Part shown: one piece after another, positions 38,018-47,959 of the stretch | How the letters are laid out: each line of letters opens with the position of its first letter | Position numbering within the stretch: the first letter of the stretch is position 1 | Source of the DNA: Ustulina deusta | Lineage: Eukaryota > Ascomycota > Sordariomycetes > Xylariales > Xylariaceae | Direction of reading: 5' to 3' | DNA: 64,000 nucleotides | Assembly: GCA_023159155.1 (NCBI GenBank) | Contig: JAJNNX010000023.1 | Coordinates: forward strand, 620,001-684,000 | Position numbers and translations under genes: made by a program | Notes under the pieces: generated by a model | Databases searched by the model: none | Seen by the model: the letters and a program-made list of their open reading frames with translations, nothing else | What the model was told of the DNA's origin: nothing

Positions 38018-39121
38018 ATGAAGGTCAGCAGCATCATTTCGGTCCTTGCTCTTTGCGCTTCTGCCCTTGCCTCGCCCAAGCCCAGTTGCTATAATCAGCT
38101 CCCCACCACCGTCATCGCTGGCGTTGAGGTCGTCGATACTCAGATCGTTCGTGACGCCCAGTCACTGATCAAGAAATTTCCTGACTATCTCTACTGGCAC
38201 TGCAGTTAGTATTTCTTATTCCCCGATTTGGCAATATTCCTGCTCCTATGTGCCATATGCTCATGCATGCTCCTAAAGCACCCTATGTATACGTCAATTA
38301 TATTGCTATAAATGGTAGTTTCTAACTCTTAATCTCTTGCAGTGCGCACATGGCTGCTTGGGGCCGCCGTTATCAACGCCAACACGACCCTCAAGGCTCA
38401 GGTTGACCTAGAAGCTCACGCTTTGGGCACCATCCTCCACGACCTAGGCTGGGACAGTGAGTATCCTAAAACACCAAATTCCCGGATCGACATCTTGTCA
38501 TGGCTAACTGTATTTACTACAGTGACTCCCGATTCTCCCTGGGTGACTAAGTGAGTTGCGCTCCCGTTCTATACAGCCACACGTTTGGTGTTCATGGTAT
38601 CGCCTCCGGGTTAAACCAGACAGCATATAGAAGACGAGCCTCTTTCATTGGTATTCTCTATGTATTGTGCTGACTGAAGGATGAACAGGGAGAATCGCTT
38701 CGAGGTCGACGGCGGTCTTGGTGCCATGAGGTGGATCAAGGCACACAAGTCCTACAAGCCCTACATTTGGACTGAGGCTCGCCTCGAGCGCATCTACGAC
38801 GGGATTGCCTTGCACGGTACTTTCGGCATCCACCCCTACAAGAATGTTGACAGCAAGTGGATCACGGAGAGCATTGGCTATGATGGTGTCAATTACATGC
38901 CCGTGGATGTTCCCTCTGACAAGTTTGAGAGTACCGTCGCCGAGTTCCCCAAGTACAACTTCCAAAAGGGTGCCATCGATACCTTCACTTGGATGGCTAC
39001 TACTAAGCCCAACGGTACCTACAACACTTTCGTCGAGCCCTTCGGCACGCATTATGTACCTGGCTACAATTCGACTGGGAAGCACTCGTTCGACCGCATC
39101 ACGGCTGGGTACACTCCATAG
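38018..39121 (+). CDS. Secreted HD-domain metal hydrolase, cyanamide-hydratase-like
   Basis: Exons 38018-38204, 38343-38456, 38523-38550 and 38689-39121 are all in phase and give 253 aa. Residues 1-19 are a clear signal peptide ending in ASALAS. The HD signature is complete: H61 in the WHCMRTW segment, then H95-D96 in LGTILHDLGWD, followed by FEVDG and DGIALHG. In HD-family enzymes these residues bind metal and catalyse hydrolytic or hydratase reactions. The closest pattern I know is the fungal cyanamide hydratase-like group, but those are usually cytosolic, so the substrate is open. The C-terminal third contains N-glycosylation sequons (NGT, NST), which fits secretion. The 28-nt third exon is well supported because it restores the run from GWD to FEVDG. 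Confidence 0.88.
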
Positions 39122-40374
39122 GAGTAAAGTATATAATTCTTTCGCTTCGCAACGCATATAATTTTAGCTCGGGGTGTTTGGGGTAAAAGTTTTTAACGGG
39201 AAATGATGCTAGACAAACAGACAGAAATTGAGAGCCAATCAATTGATTTCGACAATCCAAGATCTCAAATTCCTGTTACCCGTTCTACCAATGTACTGGA
39301 AATAGTATTGCACTATTTAGAATGTCAGAACAATATAATGACTAAAAGAGGGCGTGATAGATTATTCGAAGATACGTAACCACATTAGATATTACAGCTA
39401 ACCCCCCTCCCGTAACAAGTATCTACGAATAATAAAAGCAATAATCCTCTACGAGACTTTGAAACTAGCACTTTATATCGCCTTTCAAGCATAGTAGAGC
39501 TGGTTCCCTTAGCCAACCCATCTCTCTTAACCCTCCTATCCCCCGGAATATATGCGGTAGATTTCTGTGACAACTGTCATTACAGCTCGTGATCTTATCC
39601 TCGATGCAGGAGACCTGGGAACCCCAGTGCGAGAGTCTCTATCTTGACAGTTGTATCTTCCATTTGCTGTTTTCGCCAGACTTTAGAGGTATTTAGCTGA
39701 TGAGTCGTTGCCTAGCGGCATTAGTTGGTTTCTTGAGAGAAGTGCCCTAACCTCCTTTCTAATCTACGACCGGGCGTTGTTACGAAAAGTGCCGTAAGGT
39801 CTCAAGTGTCTAATGTCGTAATGATGGGGAGTTGAGAGAAGGTTCTTCCGGTTTTCATAAGGCGAAAATATCCACAGGAAAAAGTTATGGGTGGAGCTAG
39901 ATAGGTACCTAGGTAGTCCATCTGTTCGGACAACTGGTGTATTCATAAGCCCGAGCCAATGCCAATAGGCATTCATGATCAATGAACTAATTTGGACTGA
40001 GCTCACCCCACAAGACAAGGGTGGTTTTGTAATACGCGTATTCAACATATCACAGGTAATGGTGATAGCGCAACTTAGACTCGTCCTGGCAGGACATATT
40101 CTACACGGAAGTGCAAGCTTAGGATTTACGGTACCGGGCATATAGTAAGTCTCTTTTAAGTCCGTAACTCCGCTACTCGACATCTTGTTACTGTCATGGG
40201 AGCGAAGGGATTTGGAGACTAGGTGGGTTAGATAGCCAGACAGAATGTGTTCCCAAATATATAAAGGCATCAAGGTCGAATAGTCTTGTTGTTCGTGTCC
40301 AGTAACTCATTCTCACTGCACCACGCACCAGTCATCACTCCCATCAGCTTGTAACTACAATTCACGCTATCATA
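39122..40374. other. Intergenic, no gene seen
   Basis: 1.25 kb between two plus-strand genes. It contains the TAGGTACCTAGGTA palindrome at 39902-39915; no coding frame is convincing. Confidence 0.5.
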
Positions 40375-41415
40375 ATGGCTACCGAGCATGTTCTCATTGG
40401 TGCAGCTGCCAAGATCCCAGTTAATCCATCCTCTCCTATCATTGCGTTCACTCCCGTGATCATCCCCAGTCCCGGCCGTATAGCAGAACTGCAGCTTCGT
40501 GTGACAGCACCTGCCTCCGCCTCTGGGGATGCGTTGCCGATAATTCTCCTGTCGCATGGTCATGGACCAAGTAACTGGCTGTCTTCCCTTCAAGGCTACG
40601 CCCCCCTTGCCGAATTCTATGCCAAGCATGGCTCCGTCGTAATTCAGCCAACTCACCTGTCCTCCAGGACCCTTGGCCTGCAAGGTTTACAGGGTAACGA
40701 GATGTATTGGCAGTGAGTAATTCTCGGTGCCAATTTCTTGTAGTTTTGGCGATTACTGACCTCGAGTGTTGTCAGGTCACGTCCAGAGGACATGATTCAG
40801 ATTCTGGATCAGCTCGACCACATCGAGGCAGCTGTCCCTGGCCTGCAAGGGCGTCTTGACAAAAGCAAGGTGGCGGGCGTGGGCCATTTCTTCGGCGGCT
40901 TTACTATGAGTCTCCTTCTCGGCGCAAAAAATACAGACCCACGTGACGGGACTGTGTTCCATCCCTTTGAGCAGCGCATTAAAGCTGGCGTGCTATTCGG
41001 CAGTACTGGAAACGGTGGTGCCGACTTGTCTGAGAACGGACGCAAGATGCTCCCATTCTACGGCCTCGACTTCGGCACAATGCATACGCCTACCTTGACC
41101 ATCGGCGGCGAGGATGACATTGGCCCTCACCTAACTATCCGTGGAGCTGATTGGCACTGGGACTCGTACACGCACGGTCCCGGCCCCAAGGATCTGCTGC
41201 GGGTGAAAGGAGGTCATCACGGATTTGGTGGCATCAGCGGGTGGGATGCGAAAGAGACGCAGGACGAGAGCCCAGAGATGCTGGGCATGGTGCAGAGAAT
41301 GTCTCTGGCTTACTTGAGAAGCCAACTCTATGAGGGAGACAAGTCGTGGGAACAGGCGTGTGAGGTACTAACTGGGCTGAAGGCGCTCGGATCTGTTGAA
41401 AGCAAAAGCCAGTGA
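40375..41415 (+). CDS. Alpha/beta hydrolase, chlorophyllase-like, with nucleophile Ser replaced by Phe
   Basis: Exons 40375-40712 and 40776-41415 are joined in phase and give 325 aa. The fold is recognisable: a strand and oxyanion loop ILLSHGHG, then the elbow strand VAGVGHFFGG (F151). Next come the acid region GGEDD (D226 or D227) and the base region GGHHGFGG (H260 or H261). In the family the elbow is GHSxGG; here the codon at 40888-40890 is TTC (Phe) where TCC or TCT (Ser) is expected, one base change away. Otherwise the reading frame is intact, with no stop or frameshift. There is no signal peptide. The protein is either a recently inactivated enzyme or a non-catalytic homologue; a sequencing error is also possible. 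The nearest neighbour is LIP5, 527 bp downstream, with no obvious functional tie. Confidence 0.85.
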
Positions 41416-41942
41416 TAATAAGCCTTGGTGTTCGCCGGTACTCCCCATTCGACGGTCAGACAGGTGAACCAACTACTTGGCAATTTTTGAATTTTTGCAG
41501 GGGAAAATGATCATGTAAATGATTGGGGGGGGGATTTCAGTAGGATGCTGACGGCCACCCCTGTTCGGCAGGTTCAAACATCGATGTATCTATCCGTGAT
41601 GGTAGGTACCTGTATGCAATTTCTGTTAGTTACATGTACCTAGTAGGTTAGGTACCTAAGGTACCAAGCAGTTACCTAGGTACCTATTGCAACAGTCACA
41701 TGCTGTCTCCGGTCTTTTCCGAGTCCGGTCCTAGCCGGTAATAGCCCTATCAAGTTGCAGCAGCCGGTCGGGAAATAATTACCTATGCAGTACTTACTTT
41801 CTTCGTTTATGGATGGTTACGGAGCCGGAGCACATCATACACTTGGCCCATTGCGAGCTAACTTTGTTTACCTGCCCAACACAGAGGAAGACAAGAAGCA
41901 GACAAGAAAAAAGAAAAGAAAGGAAGGAGACGGTAGATAGAG
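41416..41942. other. Spacer with clustered TACCTAGGTA-type palindromes
   Basis: A G-run lies at 41525-41533. Between about 41603 and 41685 there are several GGTACCTA, TAGGTACC and TACCTAGGTACC motifs. A purine-rich stretch (41883-41940) just before ATG 41943 is probably the LIP5 leader. Confidence 0.55.
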
Positions 41943-42326
41943 ATGGCTTCGGTCCCGGCCATGGTGCAGCGCACATACGCACCATTGCGGCGAACCATCT
42001 CGGCCTCGACGAGAAGCGTTGTCGCGTCTCGTTCCTATGCGACAATCCCCAGCAGCACTCCAGAGACGCCGTCGCCGGACACGGCCGCCCCCGCTCGCCG
42101 ACCGACGTATTTCAAAGACACGTCGTTAGCATCGCTCGACGACTTCCTGCCCACGCCGTCCGCCACGCCGTTGTCGCCGGGCGATGCGTACGCCCTGCGC
42201 ACCGCCGAGGTCGGTCCCGCGTCGAACCGGCGGACCATCACACGGCTGCCCGACTGGCTGAAGACCCCCATCCCGGCCGGCAACGACAACTACAAGCAAA
42301 TCAAGAAGGACCTGCGCGGCCTGAAT

Positions 42327-42358
<32 letters not shown>

Positions 42359-43217
42359 CAACATCTCCGAGTGCTGGGGTGGGAGCAACAAGAACGCCGC
42401 CACCGCCACCATCATGCTCATGGGCGACACATGCACGCGAGGCTGCCGCTTCTGCAGCGTCAAGACCAACCGGAAGCCCCCCCCTCTCGATCCCCACGAG
42501 CCCGAGCACACCGCCGAGGCCCTCGCCAGGTGGGGTCTCGGCTACGTCGTCCTGACCAACGTCAACCGGGACGACCTGGCCGACGGCGGTGCCCGCCACT
42601 TTGCCGAGACGATACGGCGCATCAAATCGAAGAAGCCGAGTCTTCTCGTCGAGGCCCTGACCGGCGATTTCATGGGTGACTTGGACATGGTCAAGATCGT
42701 CGCCGAGAGTGGTCTCGACGTCTATGCCCACAACGTCGAGACCGTAGCGGCTTTGACCCCGTACGTACGCGACCGGAGAGCTACGTTTAGACAGAGTCTT
42801 GATGTCCTGGGACACGTCAAGACCGTCAAGGGGTCTGACGGCATCATCACTAAGACGAGCCTAATGCTAGGTCTGGGAGAGCAAGAAGAGGAGGTCATGG
42901 ATGCACTGAGGGAACTTCGCAAGGTCGGCGTCGACGTCGTCACCTTCGGCCAGTACATGCGGCCCACGAAGCGCCATCTCAAGGTCGAGAAGTACGTCAC
43001 GCCCGCCGAGTTCGAGATGTGGCGGCAGCGCGCTATCGACATGGGCTTCCTCTACGTCGCGAGTGGGCCGCTCGTCAGGAGTAGCTACAAGGCCGGCGAG
43101 GCCTTCATCGAAAACGTGCTGAGAAAGCGCGCTGGAGGGAAGCTATCTGCTGGACCGGGTGGGAAGCTAGAAGATGCTGCGGTCGTCGAAGAAATGATGA
43201 AGACCAAGTCAGCGTAA
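41943..43217 (+). CDS. LIP5: Lipoyl synthase, mitochondrial
   Basis: Intronless, 424 aa. It is a radical-SAM enzyme that inserts two sulfurs into octanoyl groups on the H protein and 2-oxoacid dehydrogenase E2 subunits. Both iron-sulfur motifs are intact. The auxiliary cluster is C133-x4-C138-x5-C144 ([13 protein letters not shown]) and the radical-SAM cluster is C164-x3-C168-x2-C171 (CTRGCRFC). The C-terminal RSSY serine motif, which ligates the auxiliary cluster in LipA, is present ([10 protein letters not shown]). The first 35 residues are Arg/Ser/Ala-rich without acids, a typical mitochondrial presequence; a poorly conserved linker precedes the core at about residue 85. The length suits fungal Lip5. 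The gene has a compact promoter and no partners in the cluster. Confidence 0.97.
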
Positions 43218-43814
43218 GCGTATTCTGACTCTAAGGCTTCTCGTCCAATCATCGTCACCTTCAAATGCATTTAGGCCGTGTATATGTGCTCACATTAAAG
43301 AATTTTTGTATCATTGGCCATACTTGGGGGAAACTAAACAGGGAGGCATCAGAGCCTCGTATTTTCAACGGCATCATTGGCGTAAGGGAATCCTTTCAAC
43401 TAGGATGCGAGGGCAACCCCATCATGAACTGAGCCACTCCAGTCCTATTTTCGAGATTCTATCGTGTGTTGTCTGTCTCGCTCACAGGTCGTCCATCATC
43501 GATGTCCTATATACTGGCCGGCCCAGCACAATAACCTGACCGTGCGCAGCACTCGTTTCTCCAATGCTGCATAGTATATAAGTAGGTATATTCCTTGTAC
43601 TCTCTGCCTGACCCGAAGTAAAGAGGGGTCAGGATCTGGGACTTGGAAACAGAGTTTCGGCATGCCGTCATCATGTCAGGGGCTCCACTGAGACTGTGTT
43701 TGTAGGAGTTTCTGGAAAGGAACGAGGAATTCATATGTATAACCCAGATATGCCGTACACCTCTCTAAAGGAGCCTGGTATGTCCTATTGATTCATTCAC
43801 TCTAGTACGCTGCT
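43218..43814. other. Intergenic spacer between LIP5 and the P450 gene
   Basis: About 600 bp. Nothing beyond short random frames. Confidence 0.5.
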
Positions 43815-45176
43815 ATGGCACATCAAGAGTTTCCCTTTGCACGAGAAAAGGCAGGCGATCCGCCGCATCTGTACGCAAAGCTACGGCGGGAATGTCCAGT
43901 GTCCAAGGTAAAACTCCCCAGTGGCAGCTACGCGTGGCTCTTAACTAGACATGAAGATATCCGGGCCGCGCTGTCGTCGGCCAAGTTGTCAGCAGACCCT
44001 CAGACTCCAGGATATCCAGAGATCTACCACCGCAGTCGCGTGGCTGTTACGAACATGAAGCCCACGCTTGTGACACTCGACGGCCCAGAGCATACCCGTC
44101 TTCGCAAGGCCTTAGATGCGGAGTTCACGCCTCACGCTATTGATGAGTTACGGCTATTGATCTACGGCGTTGTTGATAATGCGCTGGATGGGATCAATAG
44201 ACGGTATGTGGAACAGGGGCAGCCCTTCGACTTGGTCGAAGAGTTCACGGCACCGGTACCGATGCAGATTATATGCAAGATTGTGGGTGTGCCGGCCCCT
44301 GACATCGTATGGCTCTCGCAGGATACCGCGCTCGGCACGGATCATCCGCGCGATGCAGCTGAGGACGAAAAGCAGCTGCTTGTACGATATGTCGGGCGGC
44401 TCGTCGATAGCCGGATCAGTGGGCGGGATTTGAAACCTTGGGAGGACGGACAGGGCCAAGAGAAAGGCGAGAATAAAAAATGGGGTGGACGCAAAGAAGA
44501 GAGAGACCTGAGGGATAGGGGGAATGAGTGTGTGCACGTGCACGAAGGTCTCATCTCTAAACTCGTGCGCCTCCAATACGAAACAGGAAATCTATCGAGA
44601 GACGAGATCGTCCAGCTGGTCTACGTCGTCCTTACCGCCGGCAACGCTGCGCTCATCAATAGCATCGGTTTGGGATTGCTTACGCTCCTCGAGAACGAAG
44701 ACGAGTTGCGCAAGGTCCGCCGCAACCCCCTTGCCTTCGCGCCCGGACTCGCGGCCGAGTGTCTGCGGTACAACTCGACGTCGGCACTTGACTGTCGCCG
44801 CGCAGTAACGGACGACCTCACGCTCGCCGGGACGCCGATCGCGAAAGGCGAGGGCGTCATCTGCGCCGTGCAATCCGCCGACCGCGACGAGCACGCCACT
44901 CACAGACCCGACGTGTTCGATCTCCACCGCAAGTATCCCGCTCACGACCTGCTCGGCTTCGGGTACGGCGCTCATCGATGCCTTGGCGAATACCTTGCCA
45001 AGGCAGAACTGGAGATCGCCCTTGCCACCTTGTTTGCGAGGTTCCCGGGTTTGAAGTTACATGGAACCACGGAAGCGCTCGAGTTTACCGGACCTAGGGA
45101 GAATATGGGCGTGCTTAGATTGCCTGTCTTCGTCGATCCGAATGTGCAGCTGCATCGTATTCATTTGCCCGATTAA
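43815..45176 (+). CDS. Soluble cytochrome P450, CYP55 (P450nor)-like
   Basis: Read as one exon, 453 aa, with no N-terminal membrane anchor, as in bacterial-type P450s. The head (FPFAREKAGDPP, then LRRECPVSKVKL) and the PEHTRLRK segment match the CYP55 nitric-oxide-reductase family. ExxR is ECLR. The haem loop is FGYGAHRCLGEY with C389. In CYP55 enzymes the I-helix reads AGNAT; here it is AGNAA, so the conserved threonine is alanine (A279). A hydrophilic insertion of about 43 codons (44419-44547) separates VDSRIS from ISKLVRL. It begins with GT, ends with AG and is a multiple of three, so it may be an unrecognised intron with a weak GTGGGC donor. The enzyme probably uses NAD(P)H directly or a partner reductase; NO as substrate is unproven given the altered helix. 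Confidence 0.88.
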   Translation: MAHQEFPFAREKAGDPPHLYAKLRRECPVSKVKLPSGSYAWLLTRHEDIRAALSSAKLSADPQTPGYPEIYHRSRVAVTNMKPTLVTLDGPEHTRLRKALDAEFTPHAIDELRLLIYGVVDNALDGINRRYVEQGQPFDLVEEFTAPVPMQIICKIVGVPAPDIVWLSQDTALGTDHPRDAAEDEKQLLVRYVGRLVDSRISGRDLKPWEDGQGQEKGENKKWGGRKEERDLRDRGNECVHVHEGLISKLVRLQYETGNLSRDEIVQLVYVVLTAGNAALINSIGLGLLTLLENEDELRKVRRNPLAFAPGLAAECLRYNSTSALDCRRAVTDDLTLAGTPIAKGEGVICAVQSADRDEHATHRPDVFDLHRKYPAHDLLGFGYGAHRCLGEYLAKAELEIALATLFARFPGLKLHGTTEALEFTGPRENMGVLRLPVFVDPNVQLHRIHLPD

Positions 45177-45531
45177 TCGGAGGGGCTATGCGAAGGTTAT
45201 TTCATTCAACAGCAGCAAATTGTGTCAGCATGAAGAGTGGGTGGGCATTTAACTCGCTTCTGGTCTACTTGCTTTCTATCTTATGTGTGTCCCTTGATAT
45301 ACTAGTCTAGTCTCTGGGCCTTATCTAGCTCTTCTATGCGCTATTCTTTTCGTGTTATCCATGTGCTTGTTCTCTCATGTCTTCTCGTGGTCTTCATTCG
45401 TGGTGCCCTACCTCTGTGCCACACCAATAAAAAAAAAGATAAAAAAAAGGGAGTTCGTGATCCTTATCCCGGCAGCTTGTTTACATCCGGCTGCAAAACA
45501 TTAGGAATATTCTCGATCTGGTCGGACGTTC
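45177..45531. other. Convergent spacer
   Basis: 355 bp between the P450 and Nudix stop codons, with A-rich runs at 45429-45450. No feature is seen. Confidence 0.5.
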
Positions 45532-46463
45532 TCAGATCTTCCATGTCTTGGCAGCCTCGAGGCCTTCTGCGAATGCGCCGAGCTTCCCGTCAATAGCAAA
45601 GCCTAGGGTCTCAAGCCGTCTGCACTCCTCGTATAGGTCCTTGAATGGAACCCAGAAACACTCGATAAACTCGCCGTCCTCTAGCTGCGGCTTGGGGTTC
45701 TTGTTTTCCTCTTTTTCAGCATCGACCTTGATTTGGATCATGAATGTGGTTGAGCTAAGAGATGAATGAGGAGATTAGTGATAAAGGGCATGGGATGGAG
45801 AGGGACTCGGCGAGTCAAATTACCTCGAGGACGCAGGAGCTGGTGCACCACTGTTAGCACGTGATCCGGATTATATTATTACGCGTGCGGTTGACGAAAC
45901 GGAAGACCTCACAGCTGAAGAACATGGGACGTTGGCCGGCCGGCTCGCGCACGACTTCGCCCACATAGCCCGTCTCTTCCCTCAGCTCGCGCAAGGCCGC
46001 CTCCTCGACGGTTTCGCCCTCGTCGACGAGACCTGCCGGAAACTCAACGACGAGCTTGCCTGCAGGTGCTCGGAACTGTTTCTCGAGCAGGAGCTCGGCA
46101 CCCGTAGGCAGCTCACGGACCGCGAGCATCTGCACGGCGTCTACCAGGCTAGTCTTGGGGCGCGTCGGACGCCGCGTGCCCTCCCAAGTGCGGACTCGTC
46201 CATTCTGATCTTCGTAGGTAATCCTAATGCGCGCAGAATCGATCAGACCACGGCCATGGGTTAAGAAGACACGGAGCGTTCCTCGTGCTTGGGAGGCGAG
46301 TCTGCGTGCCAGCCACACTCACTTGACCAGATTGATCCACCTTGCATCCTTGTTTTCCTGCATTTGGCTCCAGTTAGCGCACAGCTTCAGGTGCCGGTGG
46401 CTGTTCTTGATATCTACATACAAGGAGCTCCGTGGAGATGACCTTGGCGATCTGGTCCGGCAT
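45532..46463 (-). CDS. Nudix hydrolase, ADP-ribose pyrophosphatase type
   Basis: Five exons (46422-46463, 46323-46357, 45913-46223, 45824-45839 and 45532-45754) give 208 aa. The start MPDQIAKV and the first splice sites have consensus donors. The Nudix box is complete: G90, E96 and R104-E105-L106-R107-E108-E109-T110-G111, with the glutamates that bind Mg2+. It is preceded by [10 protein letters not shown] and followed by a C-terminal [14 protein letters not shown] strand, as in yeast Ysa1 and human NUDT5. These hydrolyse ADP-ribose and other nucleoside diphosphate sugars to AMP and sugar phosphate. The usual NDPG-type loop after the box is replaced by a Ser-rich piece contributed by a 16-nt exon. 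That exon and its acceptor (CACCAG) are the least certain part of the model. Confidence 0.87.
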
Positions 46464-47008
46464 TATGGACAACGATGATGGCTGTTGAATTGGAGGTTGC
46501 TTGGACGGAGGACAGGGGTGCATGTAAGTACCTTACTCGTTGTGGACGGTCGTCTCAAACAGCGAACTGGAGGGGACAATGCACCGCCACAGGTGGCTGA
46601 GTATAGTCGATATATCCTCTTATTTACTGTAAGCACCTGTTGTAGCATTGAGACGAAAAGCGAAGTTGTAGAAGAGATGGAGGTAATTGACATGAAACCA
46701 CCGTGGGGGGGGGGTACTACACGGGCACTGTCCTTCGTACCTTCCCACACACCGACCCAGGCAGGCTAGGTATTATTAGATAGTAGGGAATGATAAATTC
46801 GGAAACTCCTGTTGTTATTTTGGAAGGGAATTAAGGCGTATCGGAGCTGACAGTATTTATCTATCGGCCCAGATGGACCCGTTGTATCATCGTTAAGCTA
46901 CATCACCAAACGCTATTGACCAATGTAGCGAAAATATTCATATATGAGTCCATATGAACGTCTGCCTCCCCAGTTGACAGCGAAGAACCGGGGACGGAAA
47001 GCTACCGC
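46464..47008. other. Intergenic spacer
   Basis: 545 bp between two minus-strand genes, including the Nudix promoter. It has a G9 run at 46707-46715; no gene is seen. Confidence 0.5.
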
Positions 47009-47494
47009 TTAGTATCCTTCGATCAAAGCCAAAGCCGAGCTAGCAGCCCAACTTATCGTGAGCCAGCCTAAGACTTGGAGCGACTTCTGCGTCCTTTCCA
47101 GCGCTTCATTATACCCCCCCATCTTGGGCAACGGTATCTTGTTGGCGGTAACAGGCTTGCCACTCTTTCCGGCCCAGAAATCCCGCAGGTATGCCCTGGC
47201 GGCAAATACGGCGAGAGCCATGATGGGCGACACCAGGTAGTGAACAAGCGGGCCGTACGAAGCCCCCCTGGTGATCAGCAGTACGGAGGCAGCGAAGGAG
47301 GCGAGGATGGCGATTGCGCCGGCGGCCTGGGTTGTGCGCGTCTTATGCAATTGGCGCTCAACCTCGCCGGAGATCTTGGCGAGCTTCTTGGTGGCGTCCT
47401 CGTACTCTACGAGCCTGGAGATGGCGACTTGGCATTGCATCGCGCCATAGACGGCTATGACGATCTGAGCCAAATGGGCCAGCTTCAGCAACAT
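47009..47494 (-). CDS. Small four-span membrane protein, function unknown
   Basis: Intronless, 161 aa from ATG 47494. Four hydrophobic stretches are visible: LAHLAQIVIAVYGAM near the N-terminus, AGAIAILASFAASVLL, SPIMALAVFAARAYL and LGWLTISWAASSALAL at the C-terminus. A charged loop (KKLAKISGEVERQLHK) lies between the first two. I recognise no named family, and there is no catalytic or metal-binding signature. A TATA-like run lies 124 bp upstream. The ATG was chosen because the frame upstream is AT-rich and lies beyond the TATA run. Confidence 0.72.
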   Translation of the reverse strand: MLLKLAHLAQIVIAVYGAMQCQVAISRLVEYEDATKKLAKISGEVERQLHKTRTTQAAGAIAILASFAASVLLITRGASYGPLVHYLVSPIMALAVFAARAYLRDFWAGKSGKPVTANKIPLPKMGGYNEALERTQKSLQVLGWLTISWAASSALALIEGY

Positions 47495-47617
47495 GGTGAC
47501 AAGATGTTGAATAGAGACCCTGTCTGGGAGAAATAGTTGAAATGTCGTGGTTTCTAGCGGGCGTGAATGTGTGTAATCAGATCGAAAATAGAAAAGGCTA
47601 ACTAGTCGATTTGTCAA

Positions 47618-47629
47618 TATATATATATA
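47618..47629 (-). promoter_or_regulatory. TATA-like (TA)6 run
   Basis: It lies 124 bp upstream of the ATG of the small membrane-protein gene, at a plausible position for a core promoter. It could also be a plain dinucleotide repeat. Confidence 0.35.
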
Positions 47630-47959
47630 GGCAAGTGACGTCATTGCACTGTCGATATCCAGTTGGTTGCCCACGTGGTCATGTGAGAAGCTATAAGAGG
47701 GAGAGGAAGAAACGAAGAAGGCGTCAACGGATGCCTATTAAACACAAGAAGGAAAAGGAAAGACGGAAATGTTGGGCGTGCGTGGTGCCAAACTGTGGTC
47801 GTGTTTTAGGCTGCATGCGGTTCTGTACTATCTTCATAATCTTTCTAGGAACTACGAAAAGACGCATAGCATCATGTCTCTAAGAGTGTCCTGGCAAACA
47901 TCCCTCCACTTATACCGTCCAGTTTTTGTAGAGGAGCTAGCGATGTTCCTTGATCCTAC

